A stretch of DNA of 42,828 nt from Allocoprococcus comes (GCF_013300725.1 NZ_JAAIMM010000029.1:1-42828); one strand, 5' to 3'. Numbered from the stretch's first letter, positions 33,260 to 41,584 are shown. Made by a program: numbers and translations. The notes: generated by a model from the letters alone, not told the origin.

Positions 33260-34591
33260 ATGCAGCAAGGCATTATAGAAAAAAACCATATGGATATTCT
33301 CTGGCATGATTATGCTCTGAATAAAGAAGATACCATTCCGATCACAGAAGCCAGCCTTATAGAAAAAGCTTCCATCGTCGGAAGAACCGGTATGATGCTT
33401 CTTTCCTGTGGTACCGGTGCATGGCGTGTCCGCAGTTCTATGAATACGCTTTCCCGTGAACTCGGAATCACCTGTACCGCTGATATCGGTCTGATGTCTA
33501 TTGAATATACCTGTTTTGACGGAGAAAACTGTTTTTCACAGTCGCTGTGCCTGACCAATACTGGCGTCAACACCTCGAAACTGAATCGTTTAGAGAACTT
33601 TATCAATGATTTTCCAACAAAAGAAAAATATCTTTCCGGAGAGCAGCTCCATTCTTACCTGGATGAAATTGAGCGGATCCACGGTCTGTATTCCCCGATC
33701 GCACTCGGATTTGCAGCTGCACTTGCCTGTGGCGCATTTACCTTTCTCCTGGGTGGCGGTCCGGTGGAAATGCTTCTCGCTTTCTGTGGTGCCGGAATCG
33801 GTAATTTTGTAAGGTGTAAACTGACCAAACACCATTTCACCTTATTTTTAGGTATTACAGCCTCTGTGGCAGCTGCATGTATGGTATATGCCGCACTTTT
33901 AAAATTGACAGAAGTCCTGTTTGGAATTTCACTTGAGCATGAAGCCGGATATATCTGTTCCATGCTTTTTATCATACCGGGATTTCCATTCATCACCAGT
34001 GGTATTGACCTTGCAAAACTGGATATGCGGTCTGGTCTGGAACGCCTGACTTATGCAATGATCATTATTCTTGTCGCAACAATGACCGCATGGATCATGG
34101 CGCTGATCCTTCATCTGAAACCAAATGATTTCCCGTCTCTGTCACTCACACTCTGGCAGCATATTCTGTTCCGGCTTCTCGCCAGCTTCTGTGGAGTCTT
34201 TGGTTTCTCGATCATGTTTAACAGTCCAAAAGAACTTGCCGCGACTGCCGGGATCCTCGGTGCAATTGCGAATACCCTCCGGCTTGAACTTGTTGACCTG
34301 GCATCCCTGCCGCCTGCTGCCGCCGCATTTATCGGCGCACTGACTGCCGGAATTCTGGCATCTGTCTTAAAAAGCCGGATTGGTTATCCAAGAATTTCGC
34401 TGACCGTTCCATCCATCGTCATCATGGTACCCGGACTTTACCTGTACCGGGCAATTTACAACCTGGGCGTCATGTCACTCCAGACTTCCGCTTCATGGTT
34501 TGCGGCAGCACTACTTATCATTCTTGCTTTACCACTTGGACTGATCTTTGCAAGAATCCTGACAGACAAGACTTTCCGGTATTGCACGTAA
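33260..34591 (+). CDS. Threonine/serine exporter family protein (ThrE/YjjP-YjjB fusion type)
   Basis: About 443 residues. The soluble N-terminal part (about 1-130) resembles the YjjP half (IVGRTGMMLLSCGTGAWRVRSSMNTLSRELG), followed by about ten hydrophobic segments. FIIPGFPFITSGIDLAKLDMRSGLERL is the typical family loop between the two membrane halves, and the second half (about 300-440) resembles YjjB. Single-chain fusions are usual in Actinobacteria and Firmicutes. It would export threonine, serine or small peptides. The frame is open 9 codons upstream, but AAGGAAG and spacing favour this ATG. Confidence 0.85.
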   Translation: MQQGIIEKNHMDILWHDYALNKEDTIPITEASLIEKASIVGRTGMMLLSCGTGAWRVRSSMNTLSRELGITCTADIGLMSIEYTCFDGENCFSQSLCLTNTGVNTSKLNRLENFINDFPTKEKYLSGEQLHSYLDEIERIHGLYSPIALGFAAALACGAFTFLLGGGPVEMLLAFCGAGIGNFVRCKLTKHHFTLFLGITASVAAACMVYAALLKLTEVLFGISLEHEAGYICSMLFIIPGFPFITSGIDLAKLDMRSGLERLTYAMIIILVATMTAWIMALILHLKPNDFPSLSLTLWQHILFRLLASFCGVFGFSIMFNSPKELAATAGILGAIANTLRLELVDLASLPPAAAAFIGALTAGILASVLKSRIGYPRISLTVPSIVIMVPGLYLYRAIYNLGVMSLQTSASWFAAALLIILALPLGLIFARILTDKTFRYCT

Positions 34592-34612
34592 AACGTTTTT
34601 TTCGATAAAAAA

Positions 34613-34651
34613 ATGGTGTATGAAAAATGTTTTGTCGTTTTCATACACCAT
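34613..34651. terminator. Bidirectional terminator
   Basis: ATGGTGTATGAAAA and TTTTCATACACCAT form a 14-bp perfect stem with an 11-base loop. TTTTAT follows on the plus strand and TTTTTTATCG on the minus strand. It lies between two convergent genes. Confidence 0.9.
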
Positions 34652-34662
34652 TTTTATCTGCT

Positions 34663-35415
34663 TTATTTCCTGTATATAATCTGGTCTGCCTTTTCAATAT
34701 GTCTTTCCAGCCTGTCGGAAAAATGTTCAAGCGGAAGAAATACCCCCATTTCATCGTATCGCTTTCCGTCCTCTTCCAGCGAATCCTGTCCATAATACAC
34801 AACCGATCTTGGAAGATCCTTCTGAAGCTCCATCATGATATCCCACACTGCTGCATAGGCTTCTGCTTCTGTCTTTTTTTCTTTTACCGTATCCGGAAGT
34901 TCATAAATCAGAAGAACTCCGTTATGTTCTCCCATCTTGTACTCCTGCGCTTCCATTGTATCCAGATCATAAGAGTGTCTTTTTCGATAACCGTGAGCCA
35001 GATACATTTTTACTTTGTCACGCTTCTGGTAAACTTTGCAGAACTTTTCATATTCTTTTTCTTTTACGCGAACCGGCAGATCCTCCAGCAGATTTCCATC
35101 TTCATCCGTCAGAAAATACGGATTCATCTGACCGTCCGCATTAAACTTAAACGGCACAAGAAAAGCATTTCTCAAAAGATCAAACATACTGTTCTGGCAC
35201 ACCGCCATCAGAAATGCTGTCAGATCTTTATTTTCATACGCATCAAATAATGCACTCGTAAACTGCTTTGCCGGAAGATTCTCCGTCATAAATTCATCTC
35301 CGGAATCAATTGCATCATAAAAAGTGCTTTTCAGGCGTCTGCATGCCTCCGGGTTTTCCAGTATTTTGTCAAATAACATCTCAGCCTTTTCTTCTCTTGG
35401 AAAAATCGTTGCCAT
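34663..35415 (-). CDS. Conserved-looking protein of unknown function
   Basis: 250 residues, soluble, not recognised. The N-terminal half is helical in character (MATIFPREEKAEMLFDKILENP; FDAYENKDLTAFLMAVCQNSMFDLLRNAF), the second half mixed (KMYLAHGYRKRHSYDLDTMEAQEYKMGEHNGVLLIYELPD in segments). No signal peptide, membrane segment or metal motif is evident. A TTTACG/TATAAT promoter with 17 bp spacing lies at 35467-35495 on the minus strand, and GGAAGG stands before the ATG. It is monocistronic. The strong start, promoter and terminator support a real gene; no function is offered. Confidence 0.8.
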   Translation of the reverse strand: MATIFPREEKAEMLFDKILENPEACRRLKSTFYDAIDSGDEFMTENLPAKQFTSALFDAYENKDLTAFLMAVCQNSMFDLLRNAFLVPFKFNADGQMNPYFLTDEDGNLLEDLPVRVKEKEYEKFCKVYQKRDKVKMYLAHGYRKRHSYDLDTMEAQEYKMGEHNGVLLIYELPDTVKEKKTEAEAYAAVWDIMMELQKDLPRSVVYYGQDSLEEDGKRYDEMGVFLPLEHFSDRLERHIEKADQIIYRK

Positions 35416-35466
35416 ATCTATCCTTCCTTTACTTCCTAATGATATGATTTCTTTAAATCCTACTAT

Positions 35467-35495
35467 ATTATAGGTTTATCCAAGTGATTCGTAAA
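35467..35495 (-). promoter_or_regulatory. Promoter for the unknown gene at 34663-35415
   Basis: TATAAT with TTTACG 17 bp upstream on the minus strand, about 45 bases before the ATG. Confidence 0.55.
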
Positions 35496-35596
35496 TTGCA
35501 TAATTTGTATTGTAACTATATCACTGTGACATAATGACGATTTTGTATTTTTTCAAAAAATCATACCCGTATTCATTTTCAGAATCCCCTCTTCTC

Positions 35597-35624
35597 TTTA
35601 CTTTTCCGGTACAGATGTTAAAAT
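35597..35624 (+). promoter_or_regulatory. Promoter for citC-citX
   Basis: TTTACT and TAAAAT with 16 bp between them on the plus strand. Just before the ribosome binding site GGCTGC and GCAGCC (35643-35657) can pair around a 3-base loop. Confidence 0.5.
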
Positions 35625-35678
35625 AATTTCAGTAAATACTTTTGGCTGCCATGCAGCCAGGCAGAAAGGATTCTATCT

Positions 35679-36800
35679 ATGTCAGATTATTATATTTCTC
35701 AAATCTATCCTTCCGACAAAAGAGCCAATGACGAAGTGGACGCGCTGCTTGTCTCAGAAGGAATCCGCAGGGATGCCAACCTGGATTACACCTGTGGAAT
35801 GTATGACGATGAGATGCACATTATCGCAACCGGAAGCTGCTTTGGCAACACCTTACGATGTTTTTCCGTAAGCCATGAACATCAGGGTGAGGGACTGATG
35901 AATTCCATCGTCTCACATCTGATCGAGTTCCAGTTTTCAAGAGGGAATACCCACCTCTTCCTCTATACCAAATGTAATTCGGCAAAATTCTTCGGCGATC
36001 TTGGATTCTATGAAATTGCCCGGATTGAGGGGCAGATTGTCTTCATGGAGAACCGGAAAACCGGATTCCAGAACTATCTGAACAGTCTTGCAAAGGATCC
36101 GCTCCCGGAAGGGTATGCTGTAGCTGACTCATCTGCCGCGCCAAATTCAGAGTCGGACACTGACGCTTCATGCGATTGTTCAGATAAAAAAGTTGCCGCA
36201 CTCGTCATGAACGCCAACCCATTCACCCTCGGCCACCAGTACCTTGTCGAAAAAGCTGCCGCTGAAAATGACCTGCTTCACCTCTTCATCGTCAGTGAGG
36301 ATGCAAGCCTGGTTCCGTTTCAGGTAAGAAAACGGCTCGTCATAGAAGGAACTGCACATTTGAAAAACATCTGCTATCACGACAGTGGTCCGTATATCAT
36401 CAGCAATGCCACCTTCCCGAGCTATTTCCAGAAAGATGAAAATGCAGTCATCGAAAGCCATGCCATGCTGGATCTGACTGTATTTACGCAGATTGCAAAG
36501 ACACTCGGCATCACACGCCGCTATGTGGGGGAAGAGCCGACAAGCCTAGTTACCGGAATCTACAACCAGATCATGTCTGAGAAGCTGCCGGAGCAGGGAA
36601 TTGAATGTATCATCGTACCACGAAAGACCTGTGAGGACACACCGATCAGTGCTTCCAATGTACGTCTTGCCCTGCAAAATGATAATTTCGATACACTTGC
36701 AAAGCTGGTTCCACAGACCACACTGGATTACTTCAGAAGTCCGGAAGCTGTGCCTGTGATCGAGCGGATTAAAAAACAGCAAAATGTAATTCATTATTAG
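35679..36800 (+). CDS. citC: [Citrate (pro-3S)-lyase] ligase
   Basis: 373 residues. It acetylates the thiol of the citrate lyase prosthetic group, switching the enzyme on. An N-terminal GNAT-like part (about 20-130; EHQGEGLMNSIVSHLIEF) precedes a nucleotidyltransferase domain with the HxGH-type site NPFTLGHQYLVEKAA near 180-195 and SASNVRLAL near 330. The central linker at about 145-170 is Ser/Asp-rich. It is followed 11 bases later by citX. The lyase subunits citD, citE and citF are not in the window. Confidence 0.9.
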   Translation: MSDYYISQIYPSDKRANDEVDALLVSEGIRRDANLDYTCGMYDDEMHIIATGSCFGNTLRCFSVSHEHQGEGLMNSIVSHLIEFQFSRGNTHLFLYTKCNSAKFFGDLGFYEIARIEGQIVFMENRKTGFQNYLNSLAKDPLPEGYAVADSSAAPNSESDTDASCDCSDKKVAALVMNANPFTLGHQYLVEKAAAENDLLHLFIVSEDASLVPFQVRKRLVIEGTAHLKNICYHDSGPYIISNATFPSYFQKDENAVIESHAMLDLTVFTQIAKTLGITRRYVGEEPTSLVTGIYNQIMSEKLPEQGIECIIVPRKTCEDTPISASNVRLALQNDNFDTLAKLVPQTTLDYFRSPEAVPVIERIKKQQNVIHY

Positions 36801-36811
36801 GAGGAATCAAA

Positions 36812-37306
36812 ATGGAAGGACAGGAAGTTGTATTAACCGACATGCTCGCCTGCCGAGAGCGCCGCGTCAATACGCAGAACGCATATATTCAGAAATACCA
36901 TTGCCCGGTGATCTCATTCTGCATGAATATCCCGGGACCAATAAAGACAAATGACAAGATCAAAAAAGCATTCCTTTCCGGGAAAAAAGCTCTGTTCGAT
37001 GCATTACAAAAAGAGAACATTCCGGTTCTCTCACAGATTGAATTTGATGATAAGACCGGAAATGAAATCCTTCTTGCAGTTGACTATCCGGCAGATAAGA
37101 TCAAAGAACTAACTACAGAAATTGAAGAAATGCATCCGTTTGGACGGCTTTTTGATATGGATGTAATCGGAACGGACGGGGAAAAACTCTCCCGCAGTGT
37201 CTACCGTAAATGCCTGATCTGCGGCTGTCAGGCACAGGAATGTGCCAGGTCGCGGAAACATACCGTTTCTGAGATGCAGGCTAAGATTGAAGAAATATTA
37301 TTGTAA
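36812..37306 (+). CDS. citX: Citrate lyase holo-ACP synthase CitX
   Basis: 164 residues. CitX transfers the phosphoribosyl-dephospho-CoA prosthetic group to the acyl carrier subunit of citrate lyase. Family motifs present: MLACRERRVNTQNAYI at the N-terminus, HPFGRLFDMDVIG near 108 and RKCLICGCQAQECARSRKH near 131-150. AGGAGG lies 7 bases before the ATG. It is co-transcribed with citC and ends at a strong terminator, so no further cit gene follows. Confidence 0.9.
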   Translation: MEGQEVVLTDMLACRERRVNTQNAYIQKYHCPVISFCMNIPGPIKTNDKIKKAFLSGKKALFDALQKENIPVLSQIEFDDKTGNEILLAVDYPADKIKELTTEIEEMHPFGRLFDMDVIGTDGEKLSRSVYRKCLICGCQAQECARSRKHTVSEMQAKIEEILL

Positions 37307-37310
37307 TACA

Positions 37311-37373
37311 ATAAAAATTTGTCATATAACGGTTGTTCTTATCATTCACATCGTTATATGGCAAATTTTTTAT
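37311..37373. terminator. Terminator after citX, also facing the acetyltransferase gene
   Basis: A 19-bp stem (37313-37331 with 37352-37370, one T-G pair) around a 20-base loop, with TTTTTT on the plus strand. It stands between convergent genes. Confidence 0.9.
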
Positions 37374-37414
37374 TTAGCTATTTAAATCTCAAGTTTTTCT
37401 TTTTACTCATTTCC

Positions 37415-37984
37415 TTAAATTTCTTTAAAACGCTTTACCGGCTCCGGTTTTTCCGGATGCTCTCCGATCATCTTCTCCATCCAGACCATATGATACCATC
37501 GTCCAAATTTGTAACCACACTTTCGGAATTCTCCGATCAGACGATACCCCAGATGCTCATGGAACTGCTCACTGTTCTTTGTCAGATATTCATCATCCAC
37601 CTCGGGATAGCCGATGCACGCATACAGATTGATGATATTCTGCGCTTTCAGCGCATCCTCCAGTGCCTGATAAAGTAATTTCCCAACGCCACTGTGTCTG
37701 CAATCTTTCTTAATGTAAATCGTAGTTTCCGCCGACCAGTCATATGCAGCCCGGCCATAAAAAGCTCCGGCATATGCATAACCGATGATCTCCCCATCTC
37801 TTACCGCCACCAGATACGGATATTTCTCCAGTGTATGGTGAATCCGCCCGGTAAACTCTTCCAGAGTCGGCACGTCATATTCAAAGGTAATTGCTGTGTC
37901 CGTAACATACGGTGCATAGATATTTAAAATTTCTTCCGCGTCCGCCTCAGTTGCCGGGCGGATCCTGATTTCATTTGTATCCAT
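37415..37984 (-). CDS. GNAT-family N-acetyltransferase, phosphinothricin-acetyltransferase-like
   Basis: 189 residues. IRPATEADAEEILNIYAPYVTDTAITFEYD at the N-terminus and the acetyl-CoA loop CRHSGVGKLLYQALEDAL near 95-112 are typical of the Pat/MddA branch, as is KCGYKFGRWYHMVWMEK. Members acetylate phosphinothricin-like compounds, methionine sulfoximine or simply amino groups of metabolites; the natural substrate is unknown. A GAT start context with a weak ribosome binding site (AGGAGTAG) precedes it. Upstream lie degraded nucleotidyltransferase remnants. Confidence 0.85.
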   Translation of the reverse strand: MDTNEIRIRPATEADAEEILNIYAPYVTDTAITFEYDVPTLEEFTGRIHHTLEKYPYLVAVRDGEIIGYAYAGAFYGRAAYDWSAETTIYIKKDCRHSGVGKLLYQALEDALKAQNIINLYACIGYPEVDDEYLTKNSEQFHEHLGYRLIGEFRKCGYKFGRWYHMVWMEKMIGEHPEKPEPVKRFKEI

Positions 37985-38001
37985 TTTTCTACTCCTGATC
38001 C

Positions 38002-38182
38002 CTATATCCAGTTGCTGTCAATTTCTTCTTTCAATTCACAGAACATTTTGTAAAACTCCTGTTTTGCCAGCGTAATGATTCCCATCGCAATCTTCCGGTT
38101 ATAAGAATGTGTTACATTATTTCTTTCATCATCTTCCATGACTGCTCAAAAGTAATTTCATATAATCCAACCAAACCAGTTA
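38002..38182 (-). pseudogene. Remnant of an HI0074-like nucleotidyltransferase partner protein
   Basis: Two adjacent minus-strand frames together resemble the HI0074/HEPN-like partner of minimal nucleotidyltransferases. One gives LTGLVGLYEITFEQSWKMMK (the helix that opens such proteins) and ends at a TAA. The other starts with an ATG at 38139 and gives RNNVTHSYNRKIAMGIITLA, then FYKMFCELKEEID, to a TAG at 38002; the segment NVTHSYN matches the conserved THxY region. The central part of the protein is missing, so an internal deletion plus frameshift is likely. Confidence 0.6.
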
Positions 38183-38284
38183 AAACGACATTATCACACG
38201 GTGTATATTATATTTTTTTACAAATGAAATGATTTCATCTATAACTTCCATTTTTATTCCGGTATTCACAAAAGTCTGCATCAT
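38180..38284 (-). pseudogene. Truncated minimal nucleotidyltransferase (MNT) N-terminus
   Basis: 34 codons from an ATG with AAGGA upstream to a TAA. IDEIISFVKKYNIHRVIMSF matches the first helix and strand of MNT-type nucleotidyltransferases, which normally continue into the GSRARG active-site loop; here the reading frame stops exactly before that loop. It abuts the HI0074-like remnant, the order seen in intact MNT/HEPN toxin-antitoxin-type pairs. Confidence 0.6.
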
Positions 38285-38335
38285 TTTCCTTCCATATCAA
38301 ATGCGCGTTCCCCCAGAATCCGCATCCATCTTTTT

Positions 38336-38605
38336 CTAGTCTTCCTCACACACTTCAATCTTAAACACATTGATCGTATCCACATCCGGACAGCAAAATA
38401 CTGCCGTTCCTGGCTCCTGTCCCGGAATATTTCCGCCGTACCGCAGGATATCCACATATGGAAATGCCACATGCATCGCCATCGGGCAAAGTTCACCTCT
38501 TTGGGTATCAAAATCATAGCTGTCTCCAATCTTATGTCCTCTGTGACATCCAACCGGTCCTTTCCGGTCGATCAATGTAATTTTTATCTTCGGTCTTCTG
38601 CTCAT
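38336..38605 (-). CDS. TIGR04076-family-like small protein
   Basis: 89 residues. It has GHKIGDSYDFDTQRGELCPMAMHVAFPYVDILRYGG, spanning about 23-58, where the CPMA-H-YP--LR-GG pattern is typical of the TIGR04076 family, and a C-terminal CCPDVDTINVFKIE. Function unknown; conserved cysteines suggest metal or redox chemistry, which is not established. It overlaps the kinase gene by one base (TAATG), so the two are translationally coupled. Confidence 0.75.
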   Translation of the reverse strand: MSRRPKIKITLIDRKGPVGCHRGHKIGDSYDFDTQRGELCPMAMHVAFPYVDILRYGGNIPGQEPGTAVFCCPDVDTINVFKIEVCEED

Positions 38606-39420
38606 TATACAATTTCCTCCAGATACTGTTCAATTGGAATTCCTTTGTATTTATCTTCGTTATCCTTATTTTTTGCAATCAGCTTTTCCACTGCATTCAT
38701 TGCAAGCCGGACACTTTCTGTCAGCGGCGTTCCGCTCTTGAATTTACCGATCAGGACAGAAGAAAAAATGTCTCCTGTTCCGGCAAACCGAACCGGAATT
38801 TCTGTATATGGAAGGCTGGTGATCTCGCCATTTTCTCCATCCAGAATCATCGTACAGGAGTGTCCATCGATCTTCATACTGGTAATAACTACCGTCTTTG
38901 CTCCATCTGCATGAAGCATCCGGATCAGATCCTCTGCTTCTTCTTTTGTAAGATCCATCTTGTCTGTATACTTTCCTGCAAGAAAAGCTGCTTCCGTATA
39001 ATTCGGTACGATCATATCTGCCACCTTGCACATCTGACGCATATAAGTAACGGTCTTCTCCGTCACACCATTGTAAAGGTGTCCGTCATCTCCCATGATC
39101 GGGTCTACGAAAATGAAAGTTCCATCCTCTTTTTTCTTCTGACAATACTCGGAAACCAGCTTTGTCTGTTCTTCAGAAACCAGAAATCCGGTACTGATCA
39201 TGTCAAACTTAAATCCAAGCTCGTCCCAGATCCGCATACTGTTCTTCATATAATCCGTTGTTTCCAGAATGTCGAATTTTCCGTAGTCCAATGTATTTGA
39301 CACCAATGCTGTCGGAAGGTTGTATACTTGGAATTTCATGCTGGAAAGGATTGGTATCATCGAAGATAACGCGACCTTTCCATAGCCTGCCATATCGTTG
39401 ATAAGTAATATACTCTTCAT
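38605..39420 (-). CDS. Pyridoxamine/pyridoxal kinase, ribokinase-like fold
   Basis: 271 residues. It phosphorylates B6 vitamers. NDMAGYGKVALSSMIPILSSM at the N-terminus is the substrate loop of PdxY/PdxK-type enzymes; VDPIMGDDGHLYNG near 120 and the anion-hole motif RFAGTGDIFSS near 217-227 with the catalytic Asp are present. The clostridial pyridoxamine kinase subgroup fits best; HMP-kinase activity cannot be excluded. Followed by the TIGR04076-like gene, overlapping by one base. Confidence 0.87.
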   Translation of the reverse strand: MKSILLINDMAGYGKVALSSMIPILSSMKFQVYNLPTALVSNTLDYGKFDILETTDYMKNSMRIWDELGFKFDMISTGFLVSEEQTKLVSEYCQKKKEDGTFIFVDPIMGDDGHLYNGVTEKTVTYMRQMCKVADMIVPNYTEAAFLAGKYTDKMDLTKEEAEDLIRMLHADGAKTVVITSMKIDGHSCTMILDGENGEITSLPYTEIPVRFAGTGDIFSSVLIGKFKSGTPLTESVRLAMNAVEKLIAKNKDNEDKYKGIPIEQYLEEIV

Positions 39421-39594
39421 GTTTTATCCTCTTTTCTGGAAATTTTCCGCACTTTTTTCTACTATAAAATTTATCATACCATGAATCAAATTTGTATACA
39501 AGCAATGAAAAAGATAGAAGCCTTCTCATATTCCGTCAGCATTTCCCGCATTACCTTTTTCCACATAGAAAAAGACTAAATATTATTCTTACTC

Positions 39595-39623
39595 TTGACA
39601 CATCTGTACTAGCTGTATATACT
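39595..39623 (+). promoter_or_regulatory. Promoter for the GntR/ABC operon
   Basis: TTGACA and TATACT with a 17-bp spacer on the plus strand. Confidence 0.8.
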
Positions 39624-39636
39624 GTACCTATACAGT
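39621..39636 (+). promoter_or_regulatory. Operator dyad for the GntR regulator
   Basis: ACTGTA and TACAGT, a perfect 6-bp dyad with 4 bases between, overlapping the -10 box and the start site. A related GTAC/GTAC spacing lies in the promoter spacer. The position implies autorepression, as for YtrA-type regulators. Confidence 0.6.
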
Positions 39637-39663
39637 TAAAACATGTAAAAATGAGGTGAAGAC

Positions 39664-40035
39664 GTGAATATTTTCATAGATAACAAAAGTGGTGCACCCA
39701 TCTATGAACAGATTTACACGCAGCTTAAGTCTCAGATCATCAGCGGAACGCTCCTGGAAGATGAAGCCCTGCCTTCCATCCGAAGCCTTGCCAAAGACCT
39801 CCGGATCAGTGTCGTGACCACCAAACGGGCTTACGATGAACTGGAAAAAGAAGGATTCATTTATACAATCGCAGCAAAAGGCTGCTTTGTCGCTCCGCTT
39901 AACACGGATCTTCTGCGTGAAACCAATCTAAAGAAAATTGAAGACTATATGGAAAAAATAGTACATCTTGCAGCTTCCTGTAATCTCAGTGAACAGGAGC
40001 TTACCGAGATGCTTCATTTCATGATGGAGGAATAA
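39664..40035 (+). CDS. GntR-family regulator, YtrA subfamily
   Basis: 123 residues. The N-terminal winged helix covers about 1-75: GAPIYEQIYTQLKSQIISG, LPSIRSLAKDLRISVVTTKR and AYDELEKEGFIYTIAAKGCF. Only a short helical tail of about 40 residues follows, as in YtrA proteins. The start is GTG with GAGGTGA upstream. The ABC ATPase gene starts 3 bases after its stop. It probably represses its own operon through the adjacent dyad. Confidence 0.9.
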   Translation: MNIFIDNKSGAPIYEQIYTQLKSQIISGTLLEDEALPSIRSLAKDLRISVVTTKRAYDELEKEGFIYTIAAKGCFVAPLNTDLLRETNLKKIEDYMEKIVHLAASCNLSEQELTEMLHFMMEE

Positions 40036-40038
40036 CTT

Positions 40039-40896
40039 ATGACCACATTTGAAACAAATGCATTAGAACTAAAAGATCTGTGCAAATCCTATCCCGGATT
40101 TTCACTGGATCATCTGAATCTTACACTTCCAAGCGGCTGTATCCTTGGACTGATCGGGGAAAATGGTGCCGGAAAGACGACCGCAATCAAGCTGATTCTG
40201 GATATTATCAGGAAAGATTCCGGTACCATACGGATTCTTGGGAAAGACTGCTCTACCGAAACTTCTATCCCAAAAGAAGAGATTGGCGTTGTTATGGACG
40301 AAGTCGGTTTTCCAGAATGCCTGACTCCGACACAGATCGGGCTGATTATGAAGGATTCTTTCAACAACTGGGATTCTTCTTTGTACAGCCAGTATCTCCA
40401 GACTTTTCATCTTCCGGAGAAAAAAGAATTTGGACAGTTCTCCAAAGGAATGAAGATGAAGCTCGGGATCGCAGTTGCCCTCTCCCACCATCCAAAGCTT
40501 CTGATCCTTGATGAAGCAACCAGCGGACTGGATCCTGTGGTACGGGATGAGATTCTCGACATTTTTAACGATTTCACACGTGATGAATCGCATGCGATCC
40601 TGATTTCTTCCCACATTGTAAGTGACCTGGAAAAAATCTGTGACTATATCGCATTTCTCCATAAAGGAAAACTGGTTCTTTATGAAGAAAAAGACCGGCT
40701 CCTGGAAGAATATGGCATTATCCAGTGTACAAAGGAACAGTTACAGGAACTGGATCCTTCTGCGATTATCGGAGTCAAACAGACTTCTTATAATACGGAA
40801 GCTGTTATCCTCCGAGATCAGATTCCGGAAGGCTTTTCCGTTCAGCCGGTCAGCATTGAAGACCTGTTTATATTTATGATAAAGGAGGCGCACTGA
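40039..40896 (+). CDS. ABC-2 type transporter ATP-binding protein (YtrB/BcrA-like)
   Basis: 285 residues. Walker A GLIGENGAGKTT, Walker B LLILDEATSGLDP and switch ISSHIVSDLEK; the signature is the variant FSKGMKMKLG, common in drug or bacitracin-type exporters. Its C-terminal extension of about 70 residues (from EEKDRLLEEYG) is typical of this branch. It works with the membrane protein encoded one base downstream, in an operon with its GntR repressor; such systems often respond to cell-envelope stress. Confidence 0.9.
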   Translation: MTTFETNALELKDLCKSYPGFSLDHLNLTLPSGCILGLIGENGAGKTTAIKLILDIIRKDSGTIRILGKDCSTETSIPKEEIGVVMDEVGFPECLTPTQIGLIMKDSFNNWDSSLYSQYLQTFHLPEKKEFGQFSKGMKMKLGIAVALSHHPKLLILDEATSGLDPVVRDEILDIFNDFTRDESHAILISSHIVSDLEKICDYIAFLHKGKLVLYEEKDRLLEEYGIIQCTKEQLQELDPSAIIGVKQTSYNTEAVILRDQIPEGFSVQPVSIEDLFIFMIKEAH

Positions 40897-40897
40897 T

Positions 40898-41530
40898 ATG
40901 AAAGGACTCTTACGCAAAGACTGTTATCTTATGATGAAATACTGCCGTGTCTTTTTTCTGGCAGTACTCATATTTACAATCGTCGGCATCAAAAACGATC
41001 AGGTCTTTTTCGCCCTGTATCCGATTGTACTTTCCAGCATTATTCCGGTAAACCTGCTTTCTTACGATGAAAAAGCACACTGGAACAGCTATGCCTGTAC
41101 TTTCCCATATACCCGAAAAGCTATCGTATCCTCCAAATACATTTTAACCTTATGTGTCCTTGGAGCATCAAGTTTACTAATTATTTTTGCACAGGTATGT
41201 AATATGTTAATAAACCATAATTTTCAACTTTTTGGCTTATTCTCAACTTTTGCAGTGATACTTTCCTGTGGTTTATTACCGCCGGCATTTATGTTTCCAT
41301 TTACATTCAAGCTTGGAAGTGAAAAAGGCCGCTTTGCCTATTATACGGGATTCGTTCTCTTTTTTGTAATCCTGGCTTTCTTTCAGGAAGTTACGGATAA
41401 TCTCTCACTTCGTATTACACAAATGGCAGTTCCACATGCCCCAATCGTAATTGTCTTTCTGATCGTATTCGGACTCTATGGACTTTCATGGTTTCTATCT
41501 ATGAAATTTTACCAGAAACGGGACTTGTAA
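40898..41530 (+). CDS. ABC-2 type transporter permease
   Basis: 210 residues with about six hydrophobic segments (FFLAVLIFTIVGI, IVLSSIIPVNLLS, YILTLCVLGASSLLIIFAQV, FGLFSTFAVILSCGLLPPAF, YTGFVLFFVILAFFQEV and VIVFLIVFGLYGLSWFLSM). The N-terminus MKGLLRKDCYLMMKYCR and the DEKAHWNSYACTFPYTRKAIVSSKY loop are typical of ABC-2 membrane partners of small GntR-controlled systems. GGAGG lies before the ATG inside the ATPase gene's last codons. The operon ends here at a hairpin. Confidence 0.85.
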   Translation: MKGLLRKDCYLMMKYCRVFFLAVLIFTIVGIKNDQVFFALYPIVLSSIIPVNLLSYDEKAHWNSYACTFPYTRKAIVSSKYILTLCVLGASSLLIIFAQVCNMLINHNFQLFGLFSTFAVILSCGLLPPAFMFPFTFKLGSEKGRFAYYTGFVLFFVILAFFQEVTDNLSLRITQMAVPHAPIVIVFLIVFGLYGLSWFLSMKFYQKRDL

Positions 41531-41545
41531 TTCTTTCTATAATAA

Positions 41546-41579
41546 CAAAAGCGATTTACCTCAAAGTAAACCGCTTTTG
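41546..41579. terminator. Hairpin between the ABC-2 permease gene and the DHH phosphoesterase gene
   Basis: CAAAAGCGATTTAC pairs with GTAAACCGCTTTTG (14 bp, one A/C mismatch) around 6 bases. It stands between convergent stops; tails are CTCGTTT (plus) and TTATTAT (minus). Confidence 0.8.
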
Positions 41580-41584
41580 CTCGT

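Noticed and set aside
34627-35250. 207-codon open frame on the plus strand
   Set aside because: Phe-rich antisense translation opposite the 250-residue gene, which has its own promoter and terminator.
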